A stretch of DNA of 64,000 nucleotides, from NCBI GenBank assembly GCA_963698775.1, contig CAVOSE010000003.1:19622-83621 (forward strand). Direction: 5' to 3'. The position numbers and the translations under genes are program-made. The first letter of the stretch is position 1; every line of letters starts with the position of its first letter. This DNA is from Thiohalocapsa sp963698775 (GTDB taxonomy: Bacteria; Pseudomonadota; Gammaproteobacteria; Chromatiales; Chromatiaceae). This document shows positions 42,396-52,840 of this stretch, piece after piece. The notes beneath the pieces were generated by a model. That model ran no database searches. It saw only the letters and a list, made by a program, of their open reading frames with translations, and had not been told where the DNA came from.

Positions 42396-43049
42396 CTAAC
42401 GCTGCTGCCCGAGCCAGCCCGGCAACGCGACGATGGCCGACAGACAGGCCCGCGGCTGGAGCGCCAGCAAGCGTTCGGGGGCGTGCACGCCGTAGCAGAC
42501 CGCGACCGCGTCGACGTTCGCATTGTGCGCCATCTGAACGTCGTACTCCGTATCGCCGATCATGACGCAATCGGACGCCGCAACGCCCAGCTCATCAAGC
42601 AACTCCTCCAGCATCAGTGGGTGAGGTTTGGAGAAGGTCTCGTCGGCGCAGCGTGTCGCATGGAACCAGCGCCCGAGGCCGGACTGGTGGAGTGCCGAGT
42701 CGAGTCCGCGGCGGCTCTTTCCGGTCGCGACGGCCAGCAGATAGCCCTCCTTGTGCAGTCCCTCGACGACCTCAGCCGCGCCGGGGAAAAGCGGCGTCGG
42801 CGTGGTGTTCTCGGCCAGGTAGTGATGTCGATAACGCGCCATCACCCGCGTGCGCTGCTCGCTGAGGGCAGCGGGCCAGAGGCGCTGCATGGCCTCGTCC
42901 AGTCCAAGACCGATGACGTCGCGACAGCGATCGGGCGGCGGTACCTCAACGCCATTGTCGGCGAAGGCCGCTGACAGGCTCGCGACGATGCGTGCGGCGG
43001 AATCCATCAGGGTTCCGTCCCAGTCGAAAACAATCAGTTGATACTTCAT
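42396..43049 (-). CDS. HAD-IA phosphatase (phosphoglycolate phosphatase-like)
   Basis: A 217-residue haloacid dehalogenase-type phosphatase: nucleophile Asp9 and Asp11 in VFDWDGTLMDS, motif II ATGKSRRGLDSAL, and motif III MIGDTEYDVQMAHNANVDAV. HAD genes in this spot, overlapping rluC, are common in gammaproteobacteria; substrate uncertain. The start overlaps the rluC stop (ATGA). Confidence 0.9.
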   Translation of the reverse strand: MKYQLIVFDWDGTLMDSAARIVASLSAAFADNGVEVPPPDRCRDVIGLGLDEAMQRLWPAALSEQRTRVMARYRHHYLAENTTPTPLFPGAAEVVEGLHKEGYLLAVATGKSRRGLDSALHQSGLGRWFHATRCADETFSKPHPLMLEELLDELGVAASDCVMIGDTEYDVQMAHNANVDAVAVCYGVHAPERLLALQPRACLSAIVALPGWLGQQR

Positions 43050-44035
43050 GAGATTTTCTCGAGCCGCTCTAACAGCGCCGTCAGCTCTTGTGGCAGCGGT
43101 GCGTTGACGCACATCACGGGGCCGGCTGGATCGGTGCGGAAGCTCAGGGCGGACGCGTGCAAAAACAAGCGTTTCAATCCTAGTTGGCGCAAGGACCGGT
43201 TCGCTCCATCGTCGCCATACTTCTCGTCGCCGGCGACCGGCGCACCGACGCTCGCCGCATGCACACGAATCTGGTGGGTACGGCCGGTGTGCAACTCCAC
43301 CTCCACCAAGGTCGCGCCACCGAAGGCCGTGACGCGCCGAATCAGGGTGCGAGCCGGCTTGCCCTGTTCAGGGTCCACCTGCACCATGCGCTCGCCCCCA
43401 CGCAGTTGGTTCTTGCGCAGAGGCAGATCGACCTGAACCACGCGCCGCGGCAGCGTACCCGCCAACAACGCCTGATAGCGCTTATCGATCTTGCCGTCGC
43501 GCATTTGCGCGTGCAGCGCTCGCAACGCGCTGCGCCGTTTGCTGATGAGTAGGCAGCCGGACGTGTCGCGGTCGAGTCGATGCACCAACTCTAAGTCGGC
43601 GTTGGGCCGACTCGCGCGCAGCGCCTCGATCACGCCGGCGCTAATGCCGCTGCCGCCATGCACGGCCATGCCAGACGGCTTGTCCAGCACCAACAGGCGC
43701 TCGTCCTCGAACAAGACCGCGTCCGACAGATCACGAATCATCCCCGCAGGTGGGGCCGAGCGGGGCTCATCGTCCCCGCGACGCACCGGCGGCAGTCGCA
43801 CCAGATCCCCTGCCACGAGTCGGTGCGTCGGCTTCACGCGCCCCTTGTTGACGCGCACCTCGCCCCGACGCAGGATTTTGTAGATCAGGCTCCGCGGTAC
43901 CCCCTTGAGACGGGTAATCAGGAAATTGTCAATACGCTGCCCCGCTAGCGACGCGGGTACCTCTACGGTCTCGACGCCGCCCCCCTGTCGGGCACCGCTG
44001 GAAGGGTCGATTTTGCCATCTGCATCGGTGGTCAA
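43046..44035 (-). CDS. rluC: 23S rRNA pseudouridine synthase RluC
   Basis: A 329-residue enzyme with an N-terminal S4 RNA-binding domain (RIDNFLITRLKGVPRSLIYK, KGRVKPTHRLVAGD) and the catalytic Asp in VHRLDRDTSGCLLISK. RluC modifies U955, U2504 and U2580 in E. coli. The only upstream start in frame is TTG at 44035; the first 25 residues are not conserved, so the start is uncertain. Divergent from rne, as in E. coli. Confidence 0.92.
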   Translation of the reverse strand: MTTDADGKIDPSSGARQGGGVETVEVPASLAGQRIDNFLITRLKGVPRSLIYKILRRGEVRVNKGRVKPTHRLVAGDLVRLPPVRRGDDEPRSAPPAGMIRDLSDAVLFEDERLLVLDKPSGMAVHGGSGISAGVIEALRASRPNADLELVHRLDRDTSGCLLISKRRSALRALHAQMRDGKIDKRYQALLAGTLPRRVVQVDLPLRKNQLRGGERMVQVDPEQGKPARTLIRRVTAFGGATLVEVELHTGRTHQIRVHAASVGAPVAGDEKYGDDGANRSLRQLGLKRLFLHASALSFRTDPAGPVMCVNAPLPQELTALLERLEKIS

Positions 44036-44785
44036 TTGCTGGTACCAGTGAACCTTGTTAACATCCGAGTCTTGTACTGTGTTGCTGGTCGCCCTTGATC
44101 AGGTCGCCGCGACGCCGCGAAACGTTTTCGCCGATAGCTGAATCAGTCGCCCTATCGCAGCGTGCTCGCTGGTTGGGAGCGCTGATCAGACAGCGTCGGC
44201 CTCGATGGGCGCGACAAGAACTTGGCGTCCGGCCGACGGAGACCGGCTGTTGGGATCGACAAATTGCAAACCCGTCCGCCGTCAGGAAGTCGCGCGAACC
44301 ACCCAACCGGCGCCTCCTGAGATAAGCCCCACCTGGACACCGGATGAGATCCCGGGTCGGTGGGGCCCACCGGAATGCGGCGACCCGCGGCCTACCGCCG
44401 CGGGCTATCGCCGGCATTCTACATGCTCGGCCCGGCTCGGCGCTGCACCTCCCTGCTGGATACTCCGGACTGTTTTTCCGAGGCCGAAGGTAAAGCCTTC
44501 GGTCCGACACGCGCCTGCATCGACCCTGGCAGGCGTGCAACTTGAACAAAGGCGCGTGCTCGAGGCATGTACCGAACCCAGGCCGCCGTCAGCCCGATCG
44601 AGGGCGTCAGCAGCTGACTTGCAACGGCCGACGGAGGCCGTTCGAGCCGATCCTGGTGATACGGACATCGTCGAGCGCGGCGGCACAGGGAGCCGACTGC
44701 GCGCGTGAGTCGCCCGATGCCCCTGACGAGGGGGCCCTGGCAGCTGACCTACGCCGCGCGCCATGGCACGAGATTTTAGGCCGAC
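44036..44785. other. Long rluC-rne intergenic region (probable rne leader)
   Basis: Seven hundred fifty bases without a convincing gene. In E. coli rne has a structured leader of about 360 bases through which RNase E autoregulates; a similar role is likely here. Complementary stretches are frequent (for example around 44440-44530), but I cannot define a structure by eye. Confidence 0.5.
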
Positions 44786-47700
44786 ATGAAAAGAATGCTG
44801 ATCAACGCAACCCAGCCCGAGGAGTTGCGGGTTGCGATCGTCGATGGACAACAGCTGTTTAACCTGGATATCGAAAGCCCCGGCCGGGAACAGAAAAAGG
44901 CAAACATCTACAAGGGCACCATCACCCGTGTCGAACCCAGCTTGGAGGCCGCTTTCGTCGATTATGGGGCCGACCGGCATGGCTTCCTGCCGCTCAAGGA
45001 GATCTCCCGCGGGTACTTCCAGGGGGACGTCAAGCCGGGCTCGAAGGCGAACATCAAGGAGTTGATCCGCGAAGGCCAGCAGATCATGGCGCAGATCGAC
45101 AAGGAAGAGCGCGGCACAAAGGGCGCCGCGCTGACGTCGTTCATCTCGCTAGCGGGCCGTTACCTGGTGTTGATGCCGAACAACCCGCGCGCCGGCGGCG
45201 TCTCCCGCCGCATCGAGGGCGCCGACCGCTCTGAACTGCGCGAGGCACTGAGTCAGCTCACGATCCCCGAGGACATGGGCCTGATCGTGCGCACGGCGGG
45301 TGTCGGAAAGAATGCCGAAGAGCTGCAATGGGACCTCGACTACCTGCTGCAGCTTTGGGACGCCATCAAGACCTCTTCCGAGGAGCGCAAGGCACCGTTC
45401 CTGATCTATCAGGAAAGCGACATCATCATCCGCTCCATTCGCGATCACCTGCGCGCGGATATCGGCGAGATCGTCATCGACAGCGCGGAAATGTACCGAC
45501 GCGCCGAGGAATTCGTGCGTCAGGTCATGCCGAACAACCTGAAGAAGCTCCGCCTCTACGACGACGAGGTGCCGCTGTTTACGCGCTATCAGATCGAGAG
45601 TCAGATCGAATCGGCGTTCCAACGCGAAGTACGGCTGCCCTCCGGCGGCTCGCTGGTGATCGATCACACCGAGGCCCTGACCTCCGTCGACATCAATTCG
45701 GCTCGCGCCACCAAGGGCGCGGACATCGAAGAAACCGCGCTCAACACGAACTTGGAGGCCGCCGATGAAGTCGCACGCCAGCTCCGGCTGCGCGACCTTG
45801 GCGGCCTGTTCGTCATCGATTTCATCGACATGACGCCGGCCAAGAATCAACGCGACGTGGAGAACCGGCTGCGCGACGCCCTGAAGCAGGACCGCGCCCG
45901 CGTGCAGGTTGCGCGCATCTCGCGCTTCGGGCTGCTTGAGATGTCGCGCCAGCGCCTGCGCCCGTCCCTGGGCGAATCCAGCCAGCACGTCTGCCCGCGC
46001 TGCAAGGGCCAAGGCACCATTCGCGGTGTCGAATCGCTGGCGTTGTCGGTGCTGCGCATCATCGAAGAAGACGCGATGAAGGACAGCACCGCGCGCCTGA
46101 TCGCGCAACTGCCAGTGGACGTTGCCACCTTCCTGCTGAACGAGAAGCGCCGCGCGATTTTTGAAATCGAGCAGCGCCACCGCGTCGACATCGTGCTACT
46201 GCCAAACAAGCACATGGAAACGCCGGACTACAGCATCGAGCGCATCCGCGTGCAGGAAGCGGAACGCCTCGCTGATGAAGAGCCGAGTTATCGGCAAGCC
46301 GTGCGCATGGACGAAGACGCGAACGTCCCTGCCCGGTCCGGCCCAGAGGCGCGCCCCGAGGAACCGGCGGTCAAGACGTTGTCGCCCTCGATGCCGGCAC
46401 CAACGCGACCCGAGGTGCAACCGGAGTCCGCTCGCTTCCCGGCTGAAGCGGGGCCGCAGAACGCTACGGAACAGGGCAAACGCACCGAGAGCATGCTCAA
46501 ACGCATCTGGACTACGCTGTTTGCCGCGCAGGACGAAGAGCAGCCCGCGGCGACCGGCACCCGCAATGACACCGAGCATGCACGCGCGGACGCTGAGGAG
46601 CGCGGCAATCGCCAGGACGGACGCCCGTCCAGGCGTGAGGGTGGCAGGCCTCAAGAGCGCGGTGAACCGCGGCAGCGGCGCCCACGCAATCGGCGGGGCA
46701 ACGCCGGCGAGACCACGGGCCAAAGCCGCGCCGAGGGGCAGTCAGAGTCCAGCAGCCGTAACGGCGGCACCGAGTCACGCGCTGAACGTAACGCCAGGCC
46801 CGAAACCGACGACGAGCGCCAGCGCTCCGGACGCAGGAACTCGCGCGGACGCGGGCGCCGCGGCGGCAGCGGCGGGGACGAACCAACTCGCCAGTCCATC
46901 GCCGACGGCGTTGAATCCGCGCAGGACGACGCAAGCAGCTCCGATCAGGCGCAGCCGACACGGCGACAGGCCCCGCGGCGCGAGGAAGCATCCGTCTCTG
47001 ATGACAAGTCGATCATGGCGCGGCCCCAGAGCCTTCCCATGACTGTTGAGCAGCCCGTTTCGAGTGATCAAACAGACTCAGGGCGGAAAGAGCCTCGAGC
47101 GCGTTCGGATCAGCGGCGCCCGACTCACAGAGATGGCGCCGACCCGCACGGCGCAACCACCGAAACCGAGGAGACTTCAGACACCGGCACGATCAACGGC
47201 GATCAGCGCGCGACCAGCAACGACGCAGACGCGGAGACCACACCCAGCCGGTCGCGCCCCCGTCGTCGCCGTGGCGGCAGACGCAGGCGCGGCGGCAACC
47301 AAGACAGCGCCGTCGCAGCCAGCGAAGCAGAGCAGCAAAGCGGCGACCAACCCGCACGCCGCCCTCAGGGCATCAGCACGCAACGGGCTGAGGAGGCCGC
47401 TGGCGCATCGGACGGTGCCGCGCAGGACTCACCCCATGGTCAAGCAACGGATGGGCCGGCGACCAGTGGCCCAGCAGCCGAAGGCCCAGCCAACGGTGAC
47501 CGAACGATCGGCGATCAAACCAGTGGGCAATCGAGCGATGCCACGGACGATCGACGGGACGCTATGACGTCATCGGCCCCACGCGCGCGACCGGTCCGAA
47601 GCCGTGTGAGCCAGGAGCCCAAGCCGTCGCGTCCGGCTTCGGACACACCGCGGGCCCAAGGCGACGGTGAGAACGCGGCCGGCGCGAGCGACGTCCCAGC

Positions 47701-48121
47701 CGGAGCGTCTCCGCAGCCGCCCGACCAGATGCCGTTGCAGCAGGCATCTCCGGAAAAGCCCCGGCGCAAGCCAACCCCGGCCGCGCCGATCGCCGCGGAG
47801 ACGAATCCACGGACGACGGCGACCGCGACTGATTCCGACCCGGCAACCAGCATCAGTTCGAAACCTCGGGATACCTCACCACAGGACCCGACACAGGCTG
47901 TCCCCGCATCAGCGCCGGCGCCCAGCCCAGCCAACAGGACGGTCCCCAGAGCGGCACAGACAGAGACGACGACCGATGCCCAGCCGGTTACCGCGCCCGA
48001 TACCGATGCGCACACTGTCGCGCCGCAAGCGCCAAAACCAACCACCGGTCCAAGTAGCCCTGTCACACTAAAGCCTGCCGAGGCGCCTGTAGCGGCCGGG
48101 AGTGACTCGCCCGGCAAGTAA
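44786..48121 (+). CDS. rne: Ribonuclease E
   Basis: A 1111-residue endoribonuclease, core of the RNA degradosome. The N-terminal catalytic half starts MKRMLINATQPEELRVAIVD with the S1 domain (about 37-120), 5' sensor, catalytic Asp in TSVDINSARATKG and VIDFIDM, and the Zn-link Cys403/Cys406 in CPRCKGQG. Residues 520-1111 are disordered, Arg/Gln/Pro-rich, with several RRRGGRRRRGG-like RNA-binding stretches; this half normally carries membrane and partner-binding segments. The tail is unusually long and low in complexity. Confidence 0.97.
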   Translation: MKRMLINATQPEELRVAIVDGQQLFNLDIESPGREQKKANIYKGTITRVEPSLEAAFVDYGADRHGFLPLKEISRGYFQGDVKPGSKANIKELIREGQQIMAQIDKEERGTKGAALTSFISLAGRYLVLMPNNPRAGGVSRRIEGADRSELREALSQLTIPEDMGLIVRTAGVGKNAEELQWDLDYLLQLWDAIKTSSEERKAPFLIYQESDIIIRSIRDHLRADIGEIVIDSAEMYRRAEEFVRQVMPNNLKKLRLYDDEVPLFTRYQIESQIESAFQREVRLPSGGSLVIDHTEALTSVDINSARATKGADIEETALNTNLEAADEVARQLRLRDLGGLFVIDFIDMTPAKNQRDVENRLRDALKQDRARVQVARISRFGLLEMSRQRLRPSLGESSQHVCPRCKGQGTIRGVESLALSVLRIIEEDAMKDSTARLIAQLPVDVATFLLNEKRRAIFEIEQRHRVDIVLLPNKHMETPDYSIERIRVQEAERLADEEPSYRQAVRMDEDANVPARSGPEARPEEPAVKTLSPSMPAPTRPEVQPESARFPAEAGPQNATEQGKRTESMLKRIWTTLFAAQDEEQPAATGTRNDTEHARADAEERGNRQDGRPSRREGGRPQERGEPRQRRPRNRRGNAGETTGQSRAEGQSESSSRNGGTESRAERNARPETDDERQRSGRRNSRGRGRRGGSGGDEPTRQSIADGVESAQDDASSSDQAQPTRRQAPRREEASVSDDKSIMARPQSLPMTVEQPVSSDQTDSGRKEPRARSDQRRPTHRDGADPHGATTETEETSDTGTINGDQRATSNDADAETTPSRSRPRRRRGGRRRRGGNQDSAVAASEAEQQSGDQPARRPQGISTQRAEEAAGASDGAAQDSPHGQATDGPATSGPAAEGPANGDRTIGDQTSGQSSDATDDRRDAMTSSAPRARPVRSRVSQEPKPSRPASDTPRAQGDGENAAGASDVPAGASPQPPDQMPLQQASPEKPRRKPTPAAPIAAETNPRTTATATDSDPATSISSKPRDTSPQDPTQAVPASAPAPSPANRTVPRAAQTETTTDAQPVTAPDTDAHTVAPQAPKPTTGPSSPVTLKPAEAPVAAGSDSPGK

Positions 48122-48433
48122 TAGGAGGGCAACGCCACCGCGGCCGGTTGCCGGCGCTTGCTCCACCCGCCGCTACCGAATACGGACGCGGGACAGGGGA
48201 GCGGCACACCACGGCAATCGCCCGCGCGGATCGGCGCCCAGCCTGAAGTGATGTGCAACTGCTTCCTCCTTGGCAGGGGCACTGACGCAGGCGCGCCCCC
48301 GTGGCGGACCGATAGACTTCGGTTTGCAACGCCGCTGGGGTACCATGCGGCCGTTGCACCGTTTGGGAACGCAGAACCGGCCGACGTCCCCAATCCATGG
48401 CATCCCGCGCAAATCAGGCCGACATGGAAGGCG
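48122..48433. other. Gap between rne and the sulfotransferase gene
   Basis: No feature is supported. A frame open from 48158 in line with the sulfotransferase has no conserved residues or start with a ribosome site and is taken as leader. Confidence 0.4.
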
Positions 48434-49639
48434 ATGTTCGACCTCTTTCTCATTAGTCTCGGACGCTTCGCCCGCATGGCGCTGTCGTCCCTGACCCGTT
48501 CTCCGGACGGCGAAGCGTCTGTGGGCATCCGCCGTGTTGTGGTCATGCTGGGCTTTTTGCCGCTATTCGCGCTGGTCCAGGGCATTCACTGGATCGGCTT
48601 CCTGCTCGACGATCTCCTGTTCAGAGGCTGGCGACAGGTCCAGGTGCGCGAACCTTTGTTCGTGCTCGGTGTTCCCCGTAGCGGCACCACCAATTTGCAC
48701 CAGGTACTGGCCAAGGACGCGCAATACACCACCTTCTCAACCTGGGAATGTCTCTTCGCGCTGTCCGTCACGGAGCGGCGTTTCTGGCTCGGTCTCGGCC
48801 GCGTCGACGCCCTGATCGGAGGACCTGGCGCGCGCCTGCTAGGCTGGCTCGAACGGCGCATCTTCGGAGCGTTGGACGACGTGCATGCCATGAGCCTTAC
48901 GACGCCAGAGGAGGACTATTTCGCGCTGATGCCGATCCTGTCCTGCTTCATCTTGGCCTTGCCCTTCCCAGGCGCCGAGCATCTCTGGCGCATCGGTCGC
49001 TTCGATCAGGCACTGCCCGAGGCCGAGCGCCGGCGCATTTTGAATTTCTACGAGGCGAGTCTGAAAAAGCACCTTTACGTGCATGGCACCCAAAAACGCC
49101 TGTTGTCGAAGAACGCGGCCTTTGCACCGCTGGCGCTCAGTCTGGCGGAACGCTTCGTCGATGCGCGGTTCATCGTCTGCCTGCGTGACCCGATGCAGAC
49201 GGTGCCGTCACAGCTGAGTTCGATCGCACCGGGCCTGGCCTTTTTCGGCGTCCCCCCCGACAGTCCCGTGATTCGCGACCGCCTGCTGGACCAGCTTGCG
49301 TTTTACTACCAGAATCTCGACGCTCTCGCCCGCTCGCAACCCGCCGATCGCTGCATCACCATCGGCTTGCCGCAACTCAAGGCGGGGCTTGCGACGACCC
49401 TGACCGCCGCCTACCAGCAGCTCGGGCTGCACCTCGATCGTAGTTTTGCGCGACTGCTCGCTGAAGAGGCGACCACCGCCCGCCAATATCGCAGCGGCCA
49501 CCGCTACACGCTGGAACAATTCGGGCTCGACCCGGCCCAGATCGCGGATCGCTTCGCGTTGGCCGCGCCAAGCCAAGACGTCGCCGACGGTCACGACGCT
49601 AACTTGGTCGAGCAACCGCGAGGCGCGCTGTCGTGTTGA
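48434..49639 (+). CDS. Sulfotransferase-family protein
   Basis: A 401-residue protein with a hydrophobic N-terminal segment (about 36-55) and a sulfotransferase fold: the PAPS 5'-phosphosulfate loop PLFVLGVPRSGTTNLHQVLA near residues 76-95 and the 3'-phosphate region FIVCLRDPMQTVPSQLSS near 255. This resembles the sulfotransferase-3 group. ATG 48434 has GGAAGG just upstream. It overlaps the glycosyltransferase gene by seven bases, so the substrate is probably the glycan or glycolipid made by its neighbours. Confidence 0.85.
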   Translation: MFDLFLISLGRFARMALSSLTRSPDGEASVGIRRVVVMLGFLPLFALVQGIHWIGFLLDDLLFRGWRQVQVREPLFVLGVPRSGTTNLHQVLAKDAQYTTFSTWECLFALSVTERRFWLGLGRVDALIGGPGARLLGWLERRIFGALDDVHAMSLTTPEEDYFALMPILSCFILALPFPGAEHLWRIGRFDQALPEAERRRILNFYEASLKKHLYVHGTQKRLLSKNAAFAPLALSLAERFVDARFIVCLRDPMQTVPSQLSSIAPGLAFFGVPPDSPVIRDRLLDQLAFYYQNLDALARSQPADRCITIGLPQLKAGLATTLTAAYQQLGLHLDRSFARLLAEEATTARQYRSGHRYTLEQFGLDPAQIADRFALAAPSQDVADGHDANLVEQPRGALSC

Positions 49640-50874
49640 ACTTCTCGCCGCCTAGTAGATCAGCGAAACAGCCTTCCGAACGGTTTTCCGAGCCGTCGCT
49701 CGAAACGCTGACCCCCACCCCCGACGAGGCACCCGACGCAGCTCTCGACGCAGCTCTCGACGCATCAGGGCTGCGGGTGGCCATCGTCTCCGATGCCGCA
49801 CCAGAGCGTAACGGCGTCGGCGCTTACTATCGCGATTTGGCAGAGCATTTAACGGCGCTCGGCGCTCGCATCGAGCTGATCTCGCCGCGCTTTCGCGCCG
49901 GCCACTGGTATGGCGGCCTAGCGCTGCCGCTGCCCGGCGACCCGACGCAGAAGTTCGTCATGCCCTGGCCGTCGTTGGTATCGCGCCGCTTCGAGCGACT
50001 GCGGCCGGACGTGGTGATCGTGCCGACCCCGGGGCCCTTTGGCATGATCGGTATGCACTTGGCCCGGCGGCGCAAGGCCCGGCTGGTGATCGGCTTTCAC
50101 ACCCACTTCGAACGCCTCGCCGAACTCAACGATCACTCCCGCCTGTTCGGCTATCTCGCCCAGCGCTATCTCAATGCCTGCAACCAAAAGCTATTCCGCG
50201 AAAGCGATCTGGTGCTGGCCAACTCCGACGAGATGATCGAGATCGCCCGCGGCATCGGCGCACGCCACATCGGCCTGATGGGAACGTCGATCCCCAAGCG
50301 CCTGCTGGACGAGCCGACGTCGCCCATGCACCCGCGGTTGGAGCGCGTCCTGTTCGCCGGCCGACTGGCGCCGGAAAAGAATCTCGGCGCCGTGGTCGAG
50401 GCAGCCGAGGTCCTGCGCGACGTGCAGTTTCTGGTCGCCGGCGACGGCCCTCTGCGCGAGTGGCTTTTGGGCGAAGCCGCCCGGCTGCCTAACCTGGAGT
50501 ACATCGGCTGGGTCAAGCGCCCGCGGATCATGCCCCTCATCGATAGCGTCGACGCCCTCGTGCTCCCGTCCACGGTCGAGTCCTTCGGCACCGTCGCGCT
50601 GGAGGCCATGGCTCGCGCCCGTCTCGTGGTAGTCTCCGCGCAATGCGGCATCCTGAGCTGGAGCGCGCTCAAGCGCGGTCTGTACCAAATGCGCGATGGA
50701 GAGACCCTGTCCAGCGCGCTGCAAAGGATGCGTGAGATCGACCCGGCCATTCTGGAACGCAAGGTCGAGATCGCCCGCACGGCCGCCCGCACACTCAACG
50801 ACCGCAACCTCCGGCACTGGCTCGGAGTCCTTGCCGACGGCGACACGGCGGGGCTAGATGACAGCCTACACTGA
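49633..50874 (+). CDS. Glycosyltransferase family 4
   Basis: A 413-residue GT-B glycosyltransferase. The first 45 residues are a polar extension; then VAIVSDAAPERNGVGAYYRD, acceptor part IGFHTHFERLAELNDHSR, donor part RVLFAGRLAPEKNLGAVVEA, VAGDGPLREWL and the E-x7-E region STVESFGTVALEAMA. The sugar is unknown. GTG start overlapping the sulfotransferase stop; its 3' end overlaps the deacetylase gene by 17 bases, so the three genes form a coupled unit. Confidence 0.92.
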   Translation: MLNFSPPSRSAKQPSERFSEPSLETLTPTPDEAPDAALDAALDASGLRVAIVSDAAPERNGVGAYYRDLAEHLTALGARIELISPRFRAGHWYGGLALPLPGDPTQKFVMPWPSLVSRRFERLRPDVVIVPTPGPFGMIGMHLARRRKARLVIGFHTHFERLAELNDHSRLFGYLAQRYLNACNQKLFRESDLVLANSDEMIEIARGIGARHIGLMGTSIPKRLLDEPTSPMHPRLERVLFAGRLAPEKNLGAVVEAAEVLRDVQFLVAGDGPLREWLLGEAARLPNLEYIGWVKRPRIMPLIDSVDALVLPSTVESFGTVALEAMARARLVVVSAQCGILSWSALKRGLYQMRDGETLSSALQRMREIDPAILERKVEIARTAARTLNDRNLRHWLGVLADGDTAGLDDSLH

Positions 50875-51601
50875 GGCGTCCGCAACAACCCCCGCAACGG
50901 CAGCCGCGCTGGTCTCGATCCATGACCTGATGCCTTCGACCATGCCGGCCGTGCGCCGCACCCTGCGCCTCCTCGCGGACGCGCGAACCGCGCCGGTCAC
51001 GCTGTTGGTGGTGCCGGGGCACGACTGGAGTGGGGAACAAATCCGCGAACTGAAGGCGCTGCAGCGCGACGGCCACCCCCTTGCCGGACACGGCTGGCTG
51101 CACCGCGTCGAACGTTTCGGCGGCCTTTATCATCGGCTGCACGGACTCACGCTGTCCCGACGCGTCGCGGAACACCTCGCGCTCGACGACGACGGCATCG
51201 TCGCACTGATTAATCGCTGCCATGCATGGTTCCGCGACAACGGGCTGGACGCGCCCACCCTCTACGTGCCGCCGGCCTGGGCCCTGGGTAACGTCCCGCT
51301 AGCGCGGCTTGCCGCGGATTGCCCCTTCTCGCAGTACGAAACCTTGACTGGTGTCATCGACGCTGCTTCTGGCAGCTTGCGGCGCATCCCGATGCTTGGC
51401 TACGAGGCGGACCACGCGCTACGCATCCCGGTCATCCGACTCTGGAATGCCATCAATCGCCGCTCGGCACGGGCCAAAGGCCTGCTTCGGATCGGCATCC
51501 ATCCCCTCGACCCGGAACTCCGTCTACGCCGGGACCTGATCGCGGACCTGGAGCGTTACCGCACTACGCGCGACTACAGTTCTTTGCTGGTGCGGCCCTA
51601 G
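50858..51601 (+). CDS. Polysaccharide deacetylase-like protein (DUF2334)
   Basis: A 247-residue protein of the DUF2334/NodB-like fold. VSIHDLMPSTMPAVRRTL carries the His-Asp pair, HPLAGHGWLHRVE the metal-binding His, and LRIGIHPLDPELR the C-terminal His. Such proteins remove acetyl groups from sugars; with the preceding glycosyltransferase and sulfotransferase it points to synthesis of a modified glycolipid or surface glycan. Confidence 0.87.
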   Translation: MTAYTEASATTPATAAALVSIHDLMPSTMPAVRRTLRLLADARTAPVTLLVVPGHDWSGEQIRELKALQRDGHPLAGHGWLHRVERFGGLYHRLHGLTLSRRVAEHLALDDDGIVALINRCHAWFRDNGLDAPTLYVPPAWALGNVPLARLAADCPFSQYETLTGVIDAASGSLRRIPMLGYEADHALRIPVIRLWNAINRRSARAKGLLRIGIHPLDPELRLRRDLIADLERYRTTRDYSSLLVRP

Positions 51602-51622
51602 TCGCGGCTGCAAGCGGCTCTC
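51601..51622 (+). repeat. Degenerate REP
   Basis: GTCGCGGCTGCAAGCGGCTC begins at the last base of the deacetylase stop codon and resembles the RAYT-associated REP at 26274. Confidence 0.4.
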
Positions 51623-51791
51623 GCCACCGGCTGTCCTCGCCACGTCGCGCCACCGTACGAAACACGGCGGGAAGGTCCGTAACCGACTCAACTGCAGAGT
51701 GAGAGCTACCGCGAATCCGACCACCGTCGCTTCCGGCGGGGCTTGCTCCAGACGCCTGTTGCGACCGACCGATTCCAATTGGGTTGGGTGA

Positions 51792-52202
51792 CTCCTGCCG
51801 ACCCAGACCTTCTCTAGCGCCACCGATACCGGCCAGGAGCCGTTAACGGGACTCTTCCTTTCATTCGATCAGGCACTTGGCGAATTCCTCGGCATCTTTT
51901 TTCGCGCGGGCTGGGATCTGACGGATGCGGCGGGCACCTATCAGTCCGGCTATGAAGGCGGCTTCGACTTCGACGGGGCTGTCTGGGGCCGGGAGGGCGA
52001 CGGGATCGGCATCGGCTACGGCCATGCCCACGGCGGCAACAGTGACATCTTTCAAAGCGATGTCGTTGAGACCAATTATCGATTCGCCGTCAACGATAAC
52101 CTGGCGCTGACTGCCGACGTGCAATGGATGAAGGACAGCTACCCCGACGCGGAAGACCCCGCAGGCTGGATCTTCGGGGTGCGCGCGGTTACCGAATTTT
52201 GA
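51792..52202 (+). pseudogene. 3' fragment of an OprB-like carbohydrate porin
   Basis: An open frame of about 136 codons with no start, beginning after a TGA at 51789. It reads LTGLFLSFDQALGEFLGIFF, RAGWDLTDAAGTYQSGYEGG, DGIGIGYGHAHGGNSDIFQS, then ALTADVQWMKDSYP and a final F, the C-terminal strands of a beta-barrel porin with the terminal aromatic residue. The N-terminal two thirds are absent. The OprB assignment is from overall pattern. Confidence 0.65.
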
Positions 52203-52840
52203 CAGCACTTCTGCCCTTCCCGCAACTCCGAGGAGAGCGAACTCCGAGGACATGAATTTTTACTCACCACACGAATTTTCGAGACCTGTATATCTAACTC
52301 AACTCATTGGCGCAGCGAGCGTCAGCTGTCCATGCAACGGCGGACCCTGCAGGCAAGCAGCCATTGGATGCCATTGGCCGACTGCTGCCGGTCTGCAACC
52401 GGTGGCGGAGGTCCGCTTCCTGACCCTTTGGCGACGCCGCCTCGGCTAATGCATGCGCAGCGGCAGTGCCCGACCCACAGCCGACGTAAACCACGGCCCG
52501 CCTCCAGCACAGCGCATCGCTCCGTGCGCCATCTCATGGTGCATAGGCACCGCGATACGCACCGTCAAGCACAGGTTTCGCCGACGAAATCGGAGGGAAG
52601 ATCCGCTCATCGCCAACTCCTGACGATCGGCGGAACACCTCCGGCTGTCTACTCTCTGCCGGGCAACGGTCGCTGTCTCGCCTGGGATCCAGAGGCAGCA
52701 GGGGGCGGAGAGCCGACGATCAAACAGAGAGTCTGGACGTTCCGGTCTCGGGGGCATGCGGGTGTCCACGCTAGCTCGGTGAAGGCAGGGCCTGCGGGCC
52801 TCCAGGTTAGTGCTCGGTCTAACGCCTGAGCGCGATTGCG
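52203..52840. other. Gene-free stretch
   Basis: Frames on both strands are short and without recognisable domains, codon bias or start signals. It probably is decayed sequence between the porin fragment and the next intact gene. Confidence 0.4.

Noticed and set aside
44058..44549. 163-codon reverse frame in the rluC-rne gap
   Set aside because: Arg/Cys-rich shadow composition, no ribosome site; the region fits an rne leader better.
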